Source: Kwoniella bestiolae CBS 10118 (taxonomy: Eukaryota > Basidiomycota > Tremellomycetes > Tremellales > Cryptococcaceae). From it: 64,000 bases of DNA. Positions 42,533 to 52,962 of the stretch are shown one piece after another (within the stretch, counting starts at the first letter, position 1; every line of letters begins with the position of its first letter). A program made the translations under genes and the position numbers. The notes beneath the pieces were generated by a model. The model had not been told where the DNA came from, ran no database searches, and saw only the letters and a list, made by a program, of their open reading frames with translations. The DNA lies in contig NC_089241.1 in the NCBI RefSeq assembly GCF_000512585.2, positions 4,606,001 to 4,670,000 on the forward strand, written 5' to 3'.

Positions 42533-45440
42533 ATGACAGACCAACAAGCCTCATCCTCATCCTCATCCTCTTCCTCCTCTTCCTCATCCCTTCCTTCATC
42601 CTCCACATCCGACCCAGAACCGCATTACCCCCTCCTACCCAAACCACCCCATGTAGATCCCACCCTCCGACCCAATCCTCTCGAACCAATCGACCTGAAA
42701 CATCCCTTATCCCTCCGCGAACCCCCCGGACCAGATATCATCCCCCCCACCCGACCAACACTCAACGAATTCAGGCTCACCGAAGGCCCACAAGTGAGAT
42801 CAGCAAAGCTCAAAGCATTATGGAACTCTCTTCCCCACTTACCTGATATACCATCTTCTCACGGGGATGATCAACCGACAGCAACGAAGAAGATGAAACT
42901 ACCAGGTCAAGATACGCTGACAGCCCTCTCACCGGAACGGGTCGATAGGTTAAGAAAACTTTATGAGGAGGAATTGGTCAAGGCTTGTAATGACCAGAGA
43001 CCCGAGGCTAGGCTGTGGGGAGGAGCAGACGATCTGACGGAGCCGGAGATAAAGAATCTGAAAGGCAAGGGGGTCGCATGGCAGGATTTCAGGTGGGTGC
43101 GATTTTCTTTCTCTTGGCATCTGCCATATACATCTTCTATGATGATGTATGGTCATGCCTACCTCATATCTCTCGCTCCGGAATGTAGCCTATTCAATCC
43201 TGGTTCGCATGACTATATGCTAATCATATCTCTCACACTCACAGACGCTTCCTATGGGACAAAGAGAAAGAACTCTGGGACATATTCCAAGATCTGGACA
43301 AGAACGGTGATGGCCGTCTGGACGCTACCGAGATGCGTGCAGCTTTATCACGTTCCGGAGTGGACATCACCCCAGCAACCACCTCGGACCTCGTACAGTT
43401 CCTGGCGTCTCATCCAGCAGAGAATGGCGTATCCACCAGAGAGACCAGGAGTTCGATCAGTCCAGGACCGGGCGATATGTATATCACTTTTGCGGAGTTT
43501 AGGGATTTCTTGATTATGTTGCCTAGGAAGGCGACGCCGTTTGAGATTTATAAATGTGAGTGGGGGTTTGTGTCAGCATATCGAATTTGGTTGGCCGGTC
43601 AGAAAAAAGAAAAGGTAGTATTGGTGAAGGATCGAAGAAAATATCGGGGACTCGCAGTGTAATGCTTAATCATCATATTGCGTTCGGAGAGTTCTGTGTT
43701 GTCTGTCGAGAATGACAGGTCCATTCGGCAACAATGGAGGTCTAATTTGAGCTACAGCTAACGTTGTCCCACTCTACCAGTCTACCAAGTCAAGAAACGC
43801 ACATCAGACGGAAGAGGCGCAGCAAGAGTAGACAAAGAAGGAGATATCAGCGTGTCGTTCCCCAAAGCACCCAACTCGTCTCAGCAGTCTACCGCCGCTG
43901 GATTCTTCAACCCACCCCCGCAGCATCACGATGAGGAATACGCTGATACGCCGGAAATGGAGACTGAGGAGGAAGAGGTTGTGGAAGAGAGGAACGAGGC
44001 TTGGAGGTTCTTGTTGGCTGGTGGAATTGCTGGTGCGGGTGAGTTAAAATCCTTCCGACCCCCTTGACTCTCCACCATTGATTTGAGTGCAACAAGAGCG
44101 GTGATCCGCTTCAATATCCTTCCACAACGTACCCCATTTGTGACCAACACTCTTCCCTTCCATACGTCTGCTAATGTTATCGTCTATTCACAGTATCACG
44201 TACAGTCACAGCTCCATTCGACCGACTGAAAATCTACCTCATCACCACCCACGACTTTTCAGCATTCAACAAAGACGCGCATCTCAACCACCCCTTTCGA
44301 GCGGGTATCAAAGCTGTTACCAACCTCTGGGGAGCGGTGAATAGGATATATATAGATGGAAAGGGATTGAAAGCGTTTTGGGTGGGGAATGGATTGAACG
44401 TTACCAAGATTTTCCCTGTGAGTGTTTACTTGCTTTAATCAAAGTCAGATCAGATCTTAAGATCACGTCTTCCGCTTTTCTCAAAGTCCGAAATACCGTC
44501 ACTGTGCTCATTGCTAACCACCACGCGCACAGGAATCAGCCATAAAATTCGTCTCCTACGAACAATCCAAGAAGTTCCTAGCGGTATATTGGGACAAAGT
44601 CTCCGACCCCGCCGATCTATCTTCCTCGTCTCGTTTCATTGCAGGTGGGATCGGAGGAATAACCTCGCAATTCGCGATATACGGTTTGGAAACGCTCAAG
44701 ACTAGGATCCAGTCTGAAGTGGGGCCTAACGAGGGTTGGAAGCAGGTTAGAGATACTGCGAGGAGTATGTGGAGGAGTGGGGGGATTAGGAGTTATTATA
44801 GGGGGTTGACTGTGAGTTGTCGTTTGTTTGGAAGGTATGGAGAGAGGAGTGGTTCGCGTATGAAGTATGATCCCAGTTGAAGGGGATGTGACATGCTGGA
44901 AAAAGCATACTTCGCCCGATTGATAATCAATGCTGATTCATCATCATTCCCGCTGCAGCTCGGTTTAGTCGGGGTATTCCCTTACTCAGCCATTGACATG
45001 GGCACGTACGAGACGCTCAAAACGACATATTGCCGATCAACAGGTAAAGATGAGCCCGAGGTATTTGCCGTGTTGAGTTTCGGTGCTTTGTCAGGCAGTA
45101 TAGGTGCTGCGAGTGTTTATCGTGAGTTGTCGATCTATTGTTTGCCATCCTGCCCAACTGGGGAGTCACATATGCCTCTTCCCCTCAAAACAGTTGACAT
45201 GATGCTAATCCTCCTTATTCATCAGCTATCAACCTCCTCCGAACGCGACTCCAGGCATCTGGTTCCTCAGGTCATCCACAGCAGTATAAAGGCTTCATGG
45301 ACGTTGCTCAGCAGACACTGAAAAATGAAGGTTGGAGAGGAATGTACAAGGGTTTGTTACCTAGTATATTGAAGGTCGGACCTGCTGTGGGTGTCAGCTG
45401 GATAGTGTATGAGGACTGTAAGAGGCGATTGGGTGTGTAG
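42533..45440 (+). CDS. SAL1: EF-hand mitochondrial carrier (SCaMC / Sal1 type)
   Basis: 669-residue protein from seven exons (42533-43092, 43245-43555, 43781-44038, 44194-44417, 44533-44811, 44959-45121, 45226-45440); the lengths sum to a whole number of codons. The N-terminus is a poly-Ser/Pro-rich region. An EF-hand DKNGDGRLDATE lies at about residue 205 and a second, weaker Ca-binding region follows. The carrier domain starts AWRFLLAGGIAGAVSRTVTA with the first signature PFDRLK, a second repeat YGLETLKTR and a third YPINLLRTRL. The ending is GVSWIVYEDCKRRLGV. SCaMC proteins exchange ATP-Mg for phosphate across the inner mitochondrial membrane under Ca control (family knowledge). The second repeat has G instead of the usual Pro in the PxDxxK-type motif, as in several ATP-Mg/Pi carriers. 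Confidence 0.92.
42551..42604 (+). repeat. TCC/TCA trinucleotide tract coding poly-Ser
   Basis: A run of Ser codons (tcc, tca, tct mix) in the first exon of the carrier. It is likely length-polymorphic. Confidence 0.85.
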
Positions 45441-45779
45441 TGGAAGTAGACGGGATAGATCGTATAAAGTGCGGGGAGAGTCTGAAGGGGGGAAAGTCGG
45501 TAATGGTGATTCGCGGTGGATACTCAACAATGGTCTTCTGTAATTAGTATATCTATCATATCTAACAATAATGAGTGAAAGGCAAAAATCAAACTAGCAT
45601 AGGTTAGAAAATACAATACATTATTATTATGGCATGACACAGTATGGCCCATGGCTTATGAATTGGGATGTAAACTCATCTGTTTGATTCAAGGATCTTA
45701 TACAGCTGTGCATGGTTGGGTCTCGCGACATGATATTCATAATGCATCGTATACTATCACCCACATTACAATACTCCAT
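45441..45779. other. convergent 3' regions
   Basis: 3' flanks of the carrier and the RING gene. Nothing else seen. Confidence 0.55.
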
Positions 45780-48477
45780 CTACCCAACCACAACACCTTC
45801 GACCCGTCTTTTCATAAGTCTCTCTTTCAACTCCCTCTGCCTCCTCTCCGCCTTCGTCTCAGCACTAAGCATCTTGAGACTCATCAACCTCCTTCTCACC
45901 TCCCTCTTCCTCTCGTCACTATCCATCTTACGCAGTACCTCATCATTCGCGATATTCCCATAATTACTCTCGATCTGTTCTTTCTCCCTTCTAGCTTTGT
46001 GTTCCAGTATCTTCCGTCTCAACTCCTGCGCTTTGGATTCGTTGGTATTCTTCACGTACAGGACACGCTCAGTTTCGAGACGAGTCTTGATTCGTATGGA
46101 GCGGCGCTTGGATTCTGATAATCTGGATTTGGGTGGTGGAAGGAACGGTTCTTCTGAATCGTGTATGTCATACGAATTCTGATCGATTGGCGATAAGGTT
46201 TCCATCACGGGCACTGGCGAGACCACTCCTTTCATTGTTTGACCTTGACCTTGAGCTTTAAGTCTGTCTAACTTCTCTCTGATCTTGGCGGTCTTATCTA
46301 AGCCATTGACGGGAGGCGTGATCTCTGTGTCCTTATCGGTAGAAGCAGGTCGTTGAGCCGCACGTTCAGCTTTCATCCTCATTAACCTCTCTTTCATCTC
46401 CTGCGGCGTCATCTTGCTTCTACCATTGAGAGGTGCCTGGTCGTCCAACACTTGGGGAATCGCAGCAACTCTCGCTTTCTCCCTTTCCAGCCTCTCCCTC
46501 AATTCCCTCTTGGCCCTTGGTTCGTTCGGTATAGCAGCAGATACAGAGTTGGACCTAGCAGCACCCTTAATGGATAATCCCACTGGCCCGATCCGGTCCT
46601 CTTCAACCTTGATATCCTCAATATCATGCGCCTCGTCCATCCTCAAAGGTGGTTCCTCAGGTTCAGGTAACAATTCCACCCTCTTCTTCTCCTGTTCACC
46701 CCATACTCTCATAGGTTTCGTCTCCTGCTCACGCTCATACTGCGATGCTCGTCTACTCGACCTCCTCAGCCTCTTTCTCTCCCTTCTATCCTCCTCTCGC
46801 CTTTTCTCTTCCTCCAGCCAACCTGCATATTCCGGATCAAGCCAGGTATCGGTCTCGTCCCATCTTTTAGCGTCTGGTGAGACTGAGGGGACAAACACGT
46901 CTCTTTTGGACCAATTTCGACCTCGTTTAGAGGATCGTTCAGGGGATGAAGAAGATGAGAGTGGTGATAGAGACCGTGATGATGATCTTGAGAGCGATCT
47001 CGACCTTGATCTTGATCTTGAGCGTGCTCGAACAGAGGAAGGCGATGGAGCAGATCGATGGGATAGAGGGGAAGGAATGGGATCGTACTGTCCTCATCAA
47101 ACATGAGCGCCCAACTTACTCTGCACAATGGTACGTTCGAGCGATGAGGGAAGAACTCACCTGTATCACCTCATCCCATTTCCTCAAATCCTTAAAAGGC
47201 GACCTCAAAAAGCTATACAACTCATGCGAGATATGCTCAGCGACGCTACTACCAGCGATATGTGGGCGATGGGTCTCATTCGAAATGGAATGTGGATTTG
47301 GATCTAGATAATCAGCTAGTAATCTTATAGCGGGTTCTGAACGGATATCTATAGTCTTTAGAAGAGATATGATGTACGTGGTTAAGAATTCTACGTCGAT
47401 CGAGTCGGACCATACCCTTAATTCTCGTCTCAAGAATGCGGTAGCCCGTTGGATTAGAGCGGGATCTTCAGAGAATTGACGGGGTGTGGGGGTGGGGCGA
47501 TATTTGGTGTGAGGGTTTGAGCCGATGTGCTATGAGGACCAAAAACGATATTATCATCTGACATTTATCGTAGGCAGAGTCAAATCATTGCTCCACCCCG
47601 TCCGTCGTATGCGCATGTTGAAAGTAGAAATACAAGAAACCCACCTTCACATACAGCTCATGTCGATAGATCTCCTTCCTCCTCTCCACCTGCAAATCGA
47701 GCTCATCCGGTTCTTCAGCTTCTGCTTCCCGCTCTTCACGCCGTATGATCTCTGGTATTCGAGGTCGAGAAGGTCCAGGTAAAGATAAAGAAGCCGGAGG
47801 GAATTTGCGGGATGGTAGTGGAGGGAGGTAAAACTGTCCGTCGAACCGGTATGAGCTCTTCCTCCAATGACTGAAAAGGAAGAGATAAATGCTTACTTTG
47901 GTAGGTGTATTAGCATCTAGATCGTGAAGTAAGAACGGGGCCATGTCTGCTGAGCACAAGGGACATCGTCGACTCTGATTTGCCCATACGCCTATACATT
48001 CGAACTGTCCCATTTATCATAAGTTACCTTTCTGATGACTTCGAAGGGAAGAGGGGGGGGTAGGATGCAACTCACACAGAACTCATGTCCACACACTCCC
48101 ACAATCGTCCGATCCCTTAACTCCATCAGACAGATCACACATCTCTCCTTATTCGCATCATCATCGCTCTCAGTCGTTATACTATGTTTCCTCGCCCGGG
48201 ACGGAATGGGAATATCGATAGGTTCGTCAGGATGAGCTCTAACTTCTTCCTCCCAGTCCATCTTCTTGAGTGTTGCAGCAAGTCTCACTTCCTGGGTTTC
48301 GGGCGGGAGGGGGGGCCATGTTCGCGGTGGGGAGAAGAGGGCATGTTCTAGGATGAAGCCTTCTGCTTCGTCCACTGGCTCGCGAGGGACAACAATATCA
48401 ACGAGATGTTCCTCAAAGCAGATATTGGGGAGTGACTCACAGTATATAGCTTGGTCTACTGCCTGCTTTCGGGGCAT
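45780..48477 (-). CDS. Topors-like RING E3 ligase with RS-rich and coiled-coil C-terminus
   Basis: ATG 48477. A C3HC4 RING finger spans exons 1-2: CVICLMELRDRTIVGVCGHE, then F-C (end of exon 1 at 48076), then FECIGVWANQSRRCPLC (exon 2 from 48004). Exon 3 is Pro- and Glu-rich. Exon 4 carries the Topors-type helical block: PALIQRATAFLRRELRVW, then EHISHELYSFLRSPF and KWDEVIQYDP, the same order as in animal Topors after the RING. An Arg-Ser dipeptide region (about 46990-47050) follows, then about 300 residues of charged coiled coil (LRERLEREKARV, MKERLMRMKAERA, IREKLDRLKAQ). Topors proteins are nuclear ubiquitin/SUMO ligases with an RS domain. The function here is inferred from architecture. The last intron (47088-47160) must be spliced to give VIQYDPIPSPL. 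Confidence 0.8.
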
Positions 48478-48754
48478 GATGTCGCTCTCTGCGTCATCCG
48501 CTCAGCTCTACGGGGATGGGTCATGCAATGATGGATAGACATGAGAAGGAAGGATGAATGAATGAGAGATTGAGTTGATCGCGCCGGTTAAACCTCCACC
48601 GGACAGTCGCAAGAGTCGCAACACACAAAAGTGATTGTGGCACTACTCTTCGTCCATTCCTACCTCGATTTTTATCGACTTTTCGCGAGCAAAACAGCGA
48701 CCTCTTGCATGCAAATCATCACAAATGAATGCATGGTAAAAAGGAACAGATCAG
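48478..48754. other. intergenic: RING gene promoter and tRNA 3' flank
   Basis: Contains the likely Pol III terminator of the tRNA-Ser (a run of five T on the minus strand at about 48738-48742). Confidence 0.55.
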
Positions 48755-48867
48755 CGACGTTGACATGATTCGAACATGCGAGCCAGAAGGCACGGGTTCA
48801 AGGTAGAAAACAGAAGATAAATCCAACAAATTCTAGACCCGCCGAATAACCACTATCGCACAACGCC
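48755..48867 (-). tRNA. tRNA-Ser (anticodon AGA) with 32-nt intron
   Basis: Read on the minus strand. Acceptor GGCGTTG (48867-48861) pairs with CAACGTC (48762-48756) with one G-U, and the discriminator is G (48755), typical of Ser. The D arm has CGA/TCG with loop AGTGG. The anticodon stem CGGGT/ACCCG encloses the loop C-T-AGA-A...A. A 32-nt intron sits at the canonical position after base 37 (48830-48799). The long variable arm GCC-TTCT-GGC is a class II feature. The T arm is GCATG-TTCGAAT-CATGT and doubles as the B box. The mature RNA would be 81 nt. A T5 run lies about 13 nt downstream. Confidence 0.88.
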
Positions 48868-49442
48868 AACGAAATCTTCGTCTTTTTGTAAACGATATGA
48901 GCTGCCGGTTAAGGGACATGAGCCATGGTGTCCTTTCTTGACGATGTCGTACTTTTAAACCAAACAATCCGGTCTGAAGTGTGGCTGGGGAAGTTGATGG
49001 TCAGAAGAGGTGATAGAGCCTTTCCTCTCAGTTGGGCCTAAGGTGGTTTGACTCCGAATTCCACCATTTTATCGACACTATACCTACGTGGTACATTCGA
49101 CAAGGATGATTATTGGGGGTCTTGACGTTGTGTCTTGCATATACGGGATGTTAATGTAGCTTGGAAGAAAGAGATTATGGCAGATCACAGGACCAGTAAA
49201 CTATATTGCTTGTTCTCTGATACTGTAGGTCGAACTCTACTTGGTGTGCGCATAGATGCATGATGCTGTACTGTACAGGCATAGGCACGGGTCCATCCGA
49301 ACTTCATGTACTACTGAGAGACGCATATTGACAGGACAACGATGAAACAGGGTTCAGTTACAGTGGTGGAAGAAGGAATCACAAGCACAATCGGAAGATC
49401 TCATGGTGTACCTTACCCCTCCTCATACCAAAGCTCCGCAAA
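48868..49442. other. intergenic
   Basis: About 570 bp without a gene. Contains GTACTGTAC at 49268-49276. Confidence 0.5.
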
Positions 49443-50057
49443 CTAGGACACACTGGTGGTCCCAGCGCTCTGTTGGGCGGATTGCACACCCATGGTGTCA
49501 TCCGCAATGGGAGGGTGGGCTCTGAGATAGTCAACGTACTTCTTGTAATGGCATCCGTCAGTCAGTTTTGGTAGTCCCCTTTCCTTGCACATATCGAGAT
49601 ATTCCCCGTTGACAATCTTCGTCCTGTCTTCAACTGCTGCGCTTCAATGACCCTCAACTCGCCACGATCCGGTGTCCATCATATTATCAAGACCATTAGC
49701 CAAGACCATCATGAGAATTTCCCCAGTGGCGTAACTTTCGTACGAAGGCGGATCCTCAGGGTTCTCCCAGGTTCTCCTCATCTCCAATGTCATATGGTCT
49801 GCGCCGTTCTCTTGAGATATGCGGCAAGTGGCGAGAACCTTAAGCTTGCCTGACCCGTAAGTGGGAATGGTCGAGTAGTCCTTGTTGACCGTCCAGTCTA
49901 TATTAAGAACCTCACCGTACAGAACACCGGATCCCTCTGGCTGCGTGGAGTCTTTTCCCTCGGTAAGCCCTGCACTGATCGGGGCATCCGAAGTGGGAAT
50001 GGTGGACGGTGTTGATGGAGAAGTGAGAGTCTCAGCGTGAGGGCAAGTACAGGTCAT
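49443..50057 (-). pseudogene. dispersed-family member interrupted by one TGA
   Basis: ATG 50057 (MTCTCPHAETL). The N-terminus is Ser/Thr/Pro-rich, followed by the family core YGSGKLKVLATCRISQENG, then PPSYESYATGEILMMVLANG (the P-S-x-E-S block followed by a helix). TGA at 49644-49646 is followed in the same frame by SAAVEDRTKIVNGEYLDMC, HYKKYVDYLRAHPP and the end TTSVS at 49443. The text after the stop corresponds in position to the helical C-terminal part of the 58-60 kb members. A shorter functional protein ending at the TGA is possible. Confidence 0.55.
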
Positions 50058-51140
50058 CTTGTCTGAAGGGAACGGATATGATAACGCTAGGACAGTGTTG
50101 TGAAATCGTAAGATATCGATGAAACGATCATAAACATTTGTGATCCAGAAGGCTGTTTATGAGAAAGTCGTAATCAGGATCATGCAAGTAGGACCCGCAA
50201 GCTTTCTTCATATATCTCTTTCGAGCCTTCACACACCTAGCTTTCTAGACAATCGGAACAAAGGGTTGAGAGAAGGTAAGTGTGTCGAAGACGCCTCCTG
50301 GTTATTCGTAGACAGAAAGCATGATCATCCCTTGTGATCCTTTGCAGATGGCAGACCTGATGCTGCGGCTGCAAGAATCTCTATGAGAGAATTTCAGATA
50401 GAGAGCCTGGGAAACCAACCTTTGCTCCCCAAACATGCTAGGTCTCGCCCCTCAACGGTTGCAAGACATGCAAAAACTCTTACGGAGACTGACTTTCGTC
50501 GCATTCACAATCGAATAGGGGAAAGACGATGTAAGGTTCAACAGACAAATCTGCATGTACGTTCCGGGCAGGGCACTCTTACTGTACATGTACAGCATGA
50601 GATACTCTATCAAGCAGAGACAGCTCTCTCAGATCCTGTAGCGCACACCGGGAAAGCGAGGGGTTTTGACCATACCGTATATATTTACCGGTTCGCCAGA
50701 CGCATCATTAATGCATATGGTTCTTGAAGAAGGAACAAAGAAACATCCGCAAGAAGGCCCATCACGTAGGGAGGGTTCCGGTTTCATCAATGGACCAATT
50801 CTCCTTCTTCGAGAAGCTGTGAAATCTCATCCACTGTGTTGCAAAGACGTGCCGTGGTCTGCTGCTCTTAGAATGTCCCTCAGATCCGCAATATAATGGA
50901 CAACAACATGTATTGTGAGTTGAGAAGCACCGACAAGTATCTCACCTTTCCTTGCACACCAAACCAGAAACGATCTTTCCCGCAGATTGAAGTCGTCCAA
51001 TCCAACAAGACAAGCGATTCGGTACTTCTCAAGTATGATTCGTCAATCATATGATCTCAGCTACTTGATCCCTCTTTGGGATCAAGGGATCAGATTATCC
51101 TTTCCTATCACAGACGAAAGATGAGGGCAAGGCGATAATG

Positions 51141-51158
51141 GATAACGTTAACGTTATC
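51141..51158. promoter_or_regulatory. 18-bp perfect palindrome with two GATA and two AACGTT-like cores
   Basis: gataacgttaacgttatc reads identically on both strands. Symmetry of this length is expected rarely by chance, and such dyads often bind dimeric regulators. No known fungal factor is assigned. Confidence 0.55.
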
Positions 51159-52266
51159 GTTTGGGTATGGTCACCAGGTATTTCCCTTGAATTTCCACAT
51201 TGGGGAATCCGACTGGAGATGGAAAGTCGGCTTTACTGGAATCTGTCATGCCATTGCCATTGTCCCTGTGTACCTCATCTAGATCTTATACTGTAACGCG
51301 GTACAGTATGTACATGAGAGCAGGAGTGATGCATTTGTATGCATGTGTATGCATGTGTGATCGCTGGAACCAATCTCATGATCGACCAAGGACATTTCTC
51401 GCATGTCTGATGAACCTAAGTTTGCCATTTTACAAGAGCCGAATAGGATAACGGTATATAAACAAACAAATAACCGCGAAAGATAATCCGAACAAGAGCG
51501 AGTTACATTCGATGATCGTCGTACAGTATACGAGTACTTGTGCTACTCGTGTAGATGATGATGTGATGTCTCATGCACGTACCGCGTTTCACTCGGAAAG
51601 GAATGTCGGCGTCTGCCTGTTTGGATGATATTCACGTCCTTCTAACATCATCGGTGCTACACATCGATGCGATATGTAGGTCTCATCTCAGTGAGAGTAT
51701 GTAAGTCTACATCGTCCATATGCTCAATGATCATGTATTATGTATTTATAACTCGATGCGAAGTGCACAACAACCAAACATCCAAACGCCTCGTTGTCAC
51801 AGCGGAATGTATGAAAAGCCATCATAACGTCGGATGTCTCACCACCAACCACCGTTACCGTACCGTATTGCGAGCGCATTGCGCATTGCGGCTCTGCCTA
51901 CCAACCCCACGTGAAGGGTGTATACAGCATGTATAGATGTACGAAATGTACGAGTAGGCGTGATATCGTAATGACACGGATGAAAACAGTCGCCGGGGAA
52001 GTACTGTATCTGCTCTTTCCCTCCAGGCCAATGGGTAAGTGATCGGCAATAGCTCGTTATAGGTTAAAAGGGATCTGATCTGGGGATCTGCAGCTTAGCT
52101 GTAAATACAAATGTTATTCCGGTTAGTATTACGGTTTCATCAAATGACAAATGGCCAGCCCAGGTGGAGTAAGTGTATGGTGGTGTGTGAAATGAAATGT
52201 GAATTGTAACCTCAGGGTAAAAACAACCTTTCGATCTGTGCTCTTTTCTTTGCTAAATTAATTATA

Positions 52267-52325
52267 CGAGGGAAGAGAGGGAAGAGAGGGAAGAGAGGGA
52301 AGAGAGGGAGGGAAGGGAAGAGAGG
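52267..52325. repeat. purine-rich (GGGAAGAGA)n repeat
   Basis: About five copies of a 9-nt gggaagaga unit followed by variant units, all purine on the plus strand. It lies 640 bp upstream of the MHYT gene ATG. Confidence 0.9.
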
Positions 52326-52962
52326 TGATCGGGATGTTTCTGTTTCTCTCCCATTTTATTTGTCCTCATTTCAGGGTGTCTCACATTTTGATAACTTGCA
52401 TAAGCAGGAAAAGAGAGAAAGTCACATCCGAATGAGGATCAGGATGAGCATGAGGGTGAGCATGGGGGAGGGAGTACGATTGCACCTGTCTGTGTATATG
52501 TCTGTCTGTATGGTGACAAGGATATCGAGGTCCAAGAGTGGTTTGTAACCCAATTGTGATCACTCAGTCAACACCATCAAACGCATTATTGGTCCATTCC
52601 CATTCTCATTCTCACTACACCTTCCTCTGTCATAACCATCATACTTGCACTTAATTAATCATTTCATCAACATCATCAAAGCTTACTGCTCGGATACCGC
52701 TCCTAGTGATGGCCCTTGATCACATCCAAACATCTCCGCAATACCCCATCTAACTCTACCATCACGATACTCCACAATACACCATATGACTTCAATCTCA
52801 ATTTCGATTCGGACTAGATCTCGCTCTGAGTAGTAGACAGGAGTAGACAATAGGAATACGAGTAGTGGAATTAAGGGGAGTTGGTGTTTTGCTGCAATCA
52901 CGACTGGTCGATCATCGCGAAGGATATCACCAATTCAATTCACCACCTTCAGCAGATCCACC

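Larger units (their letters stand above)
50058..52962. other. 2.9-kb intergenic region upstream of MHYT gene
   Basis: The longest gene-free stretch. It holds an 18-bp perfect palindrome (51141-51158), a 14-bp palindrome ctgtacatgtacag (50584-50597), a TGTATGCATG tandem (51336-51358), a purine-rich repeat (52267-52325) and many short frames with no protein character. It may include a long upstream leader or a non-coding transcript; there is no direct evidence. Confidence 0.5.

Noticed and set aside
46414..47106. 230-codon plus-strand frame opposite the RING gene
   Set aside because: Antisense shadow of the RS and coiled-coil exon. Its Ser/Leu repeats mirror Arg/Glu codons of the real gene.
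52360..52548. 62-codon frame downstream of the purine repeat
   Set aside because: Met/Arg/Val repeats derive from an ATGAG/GTGAG simple sequence, not a gene.
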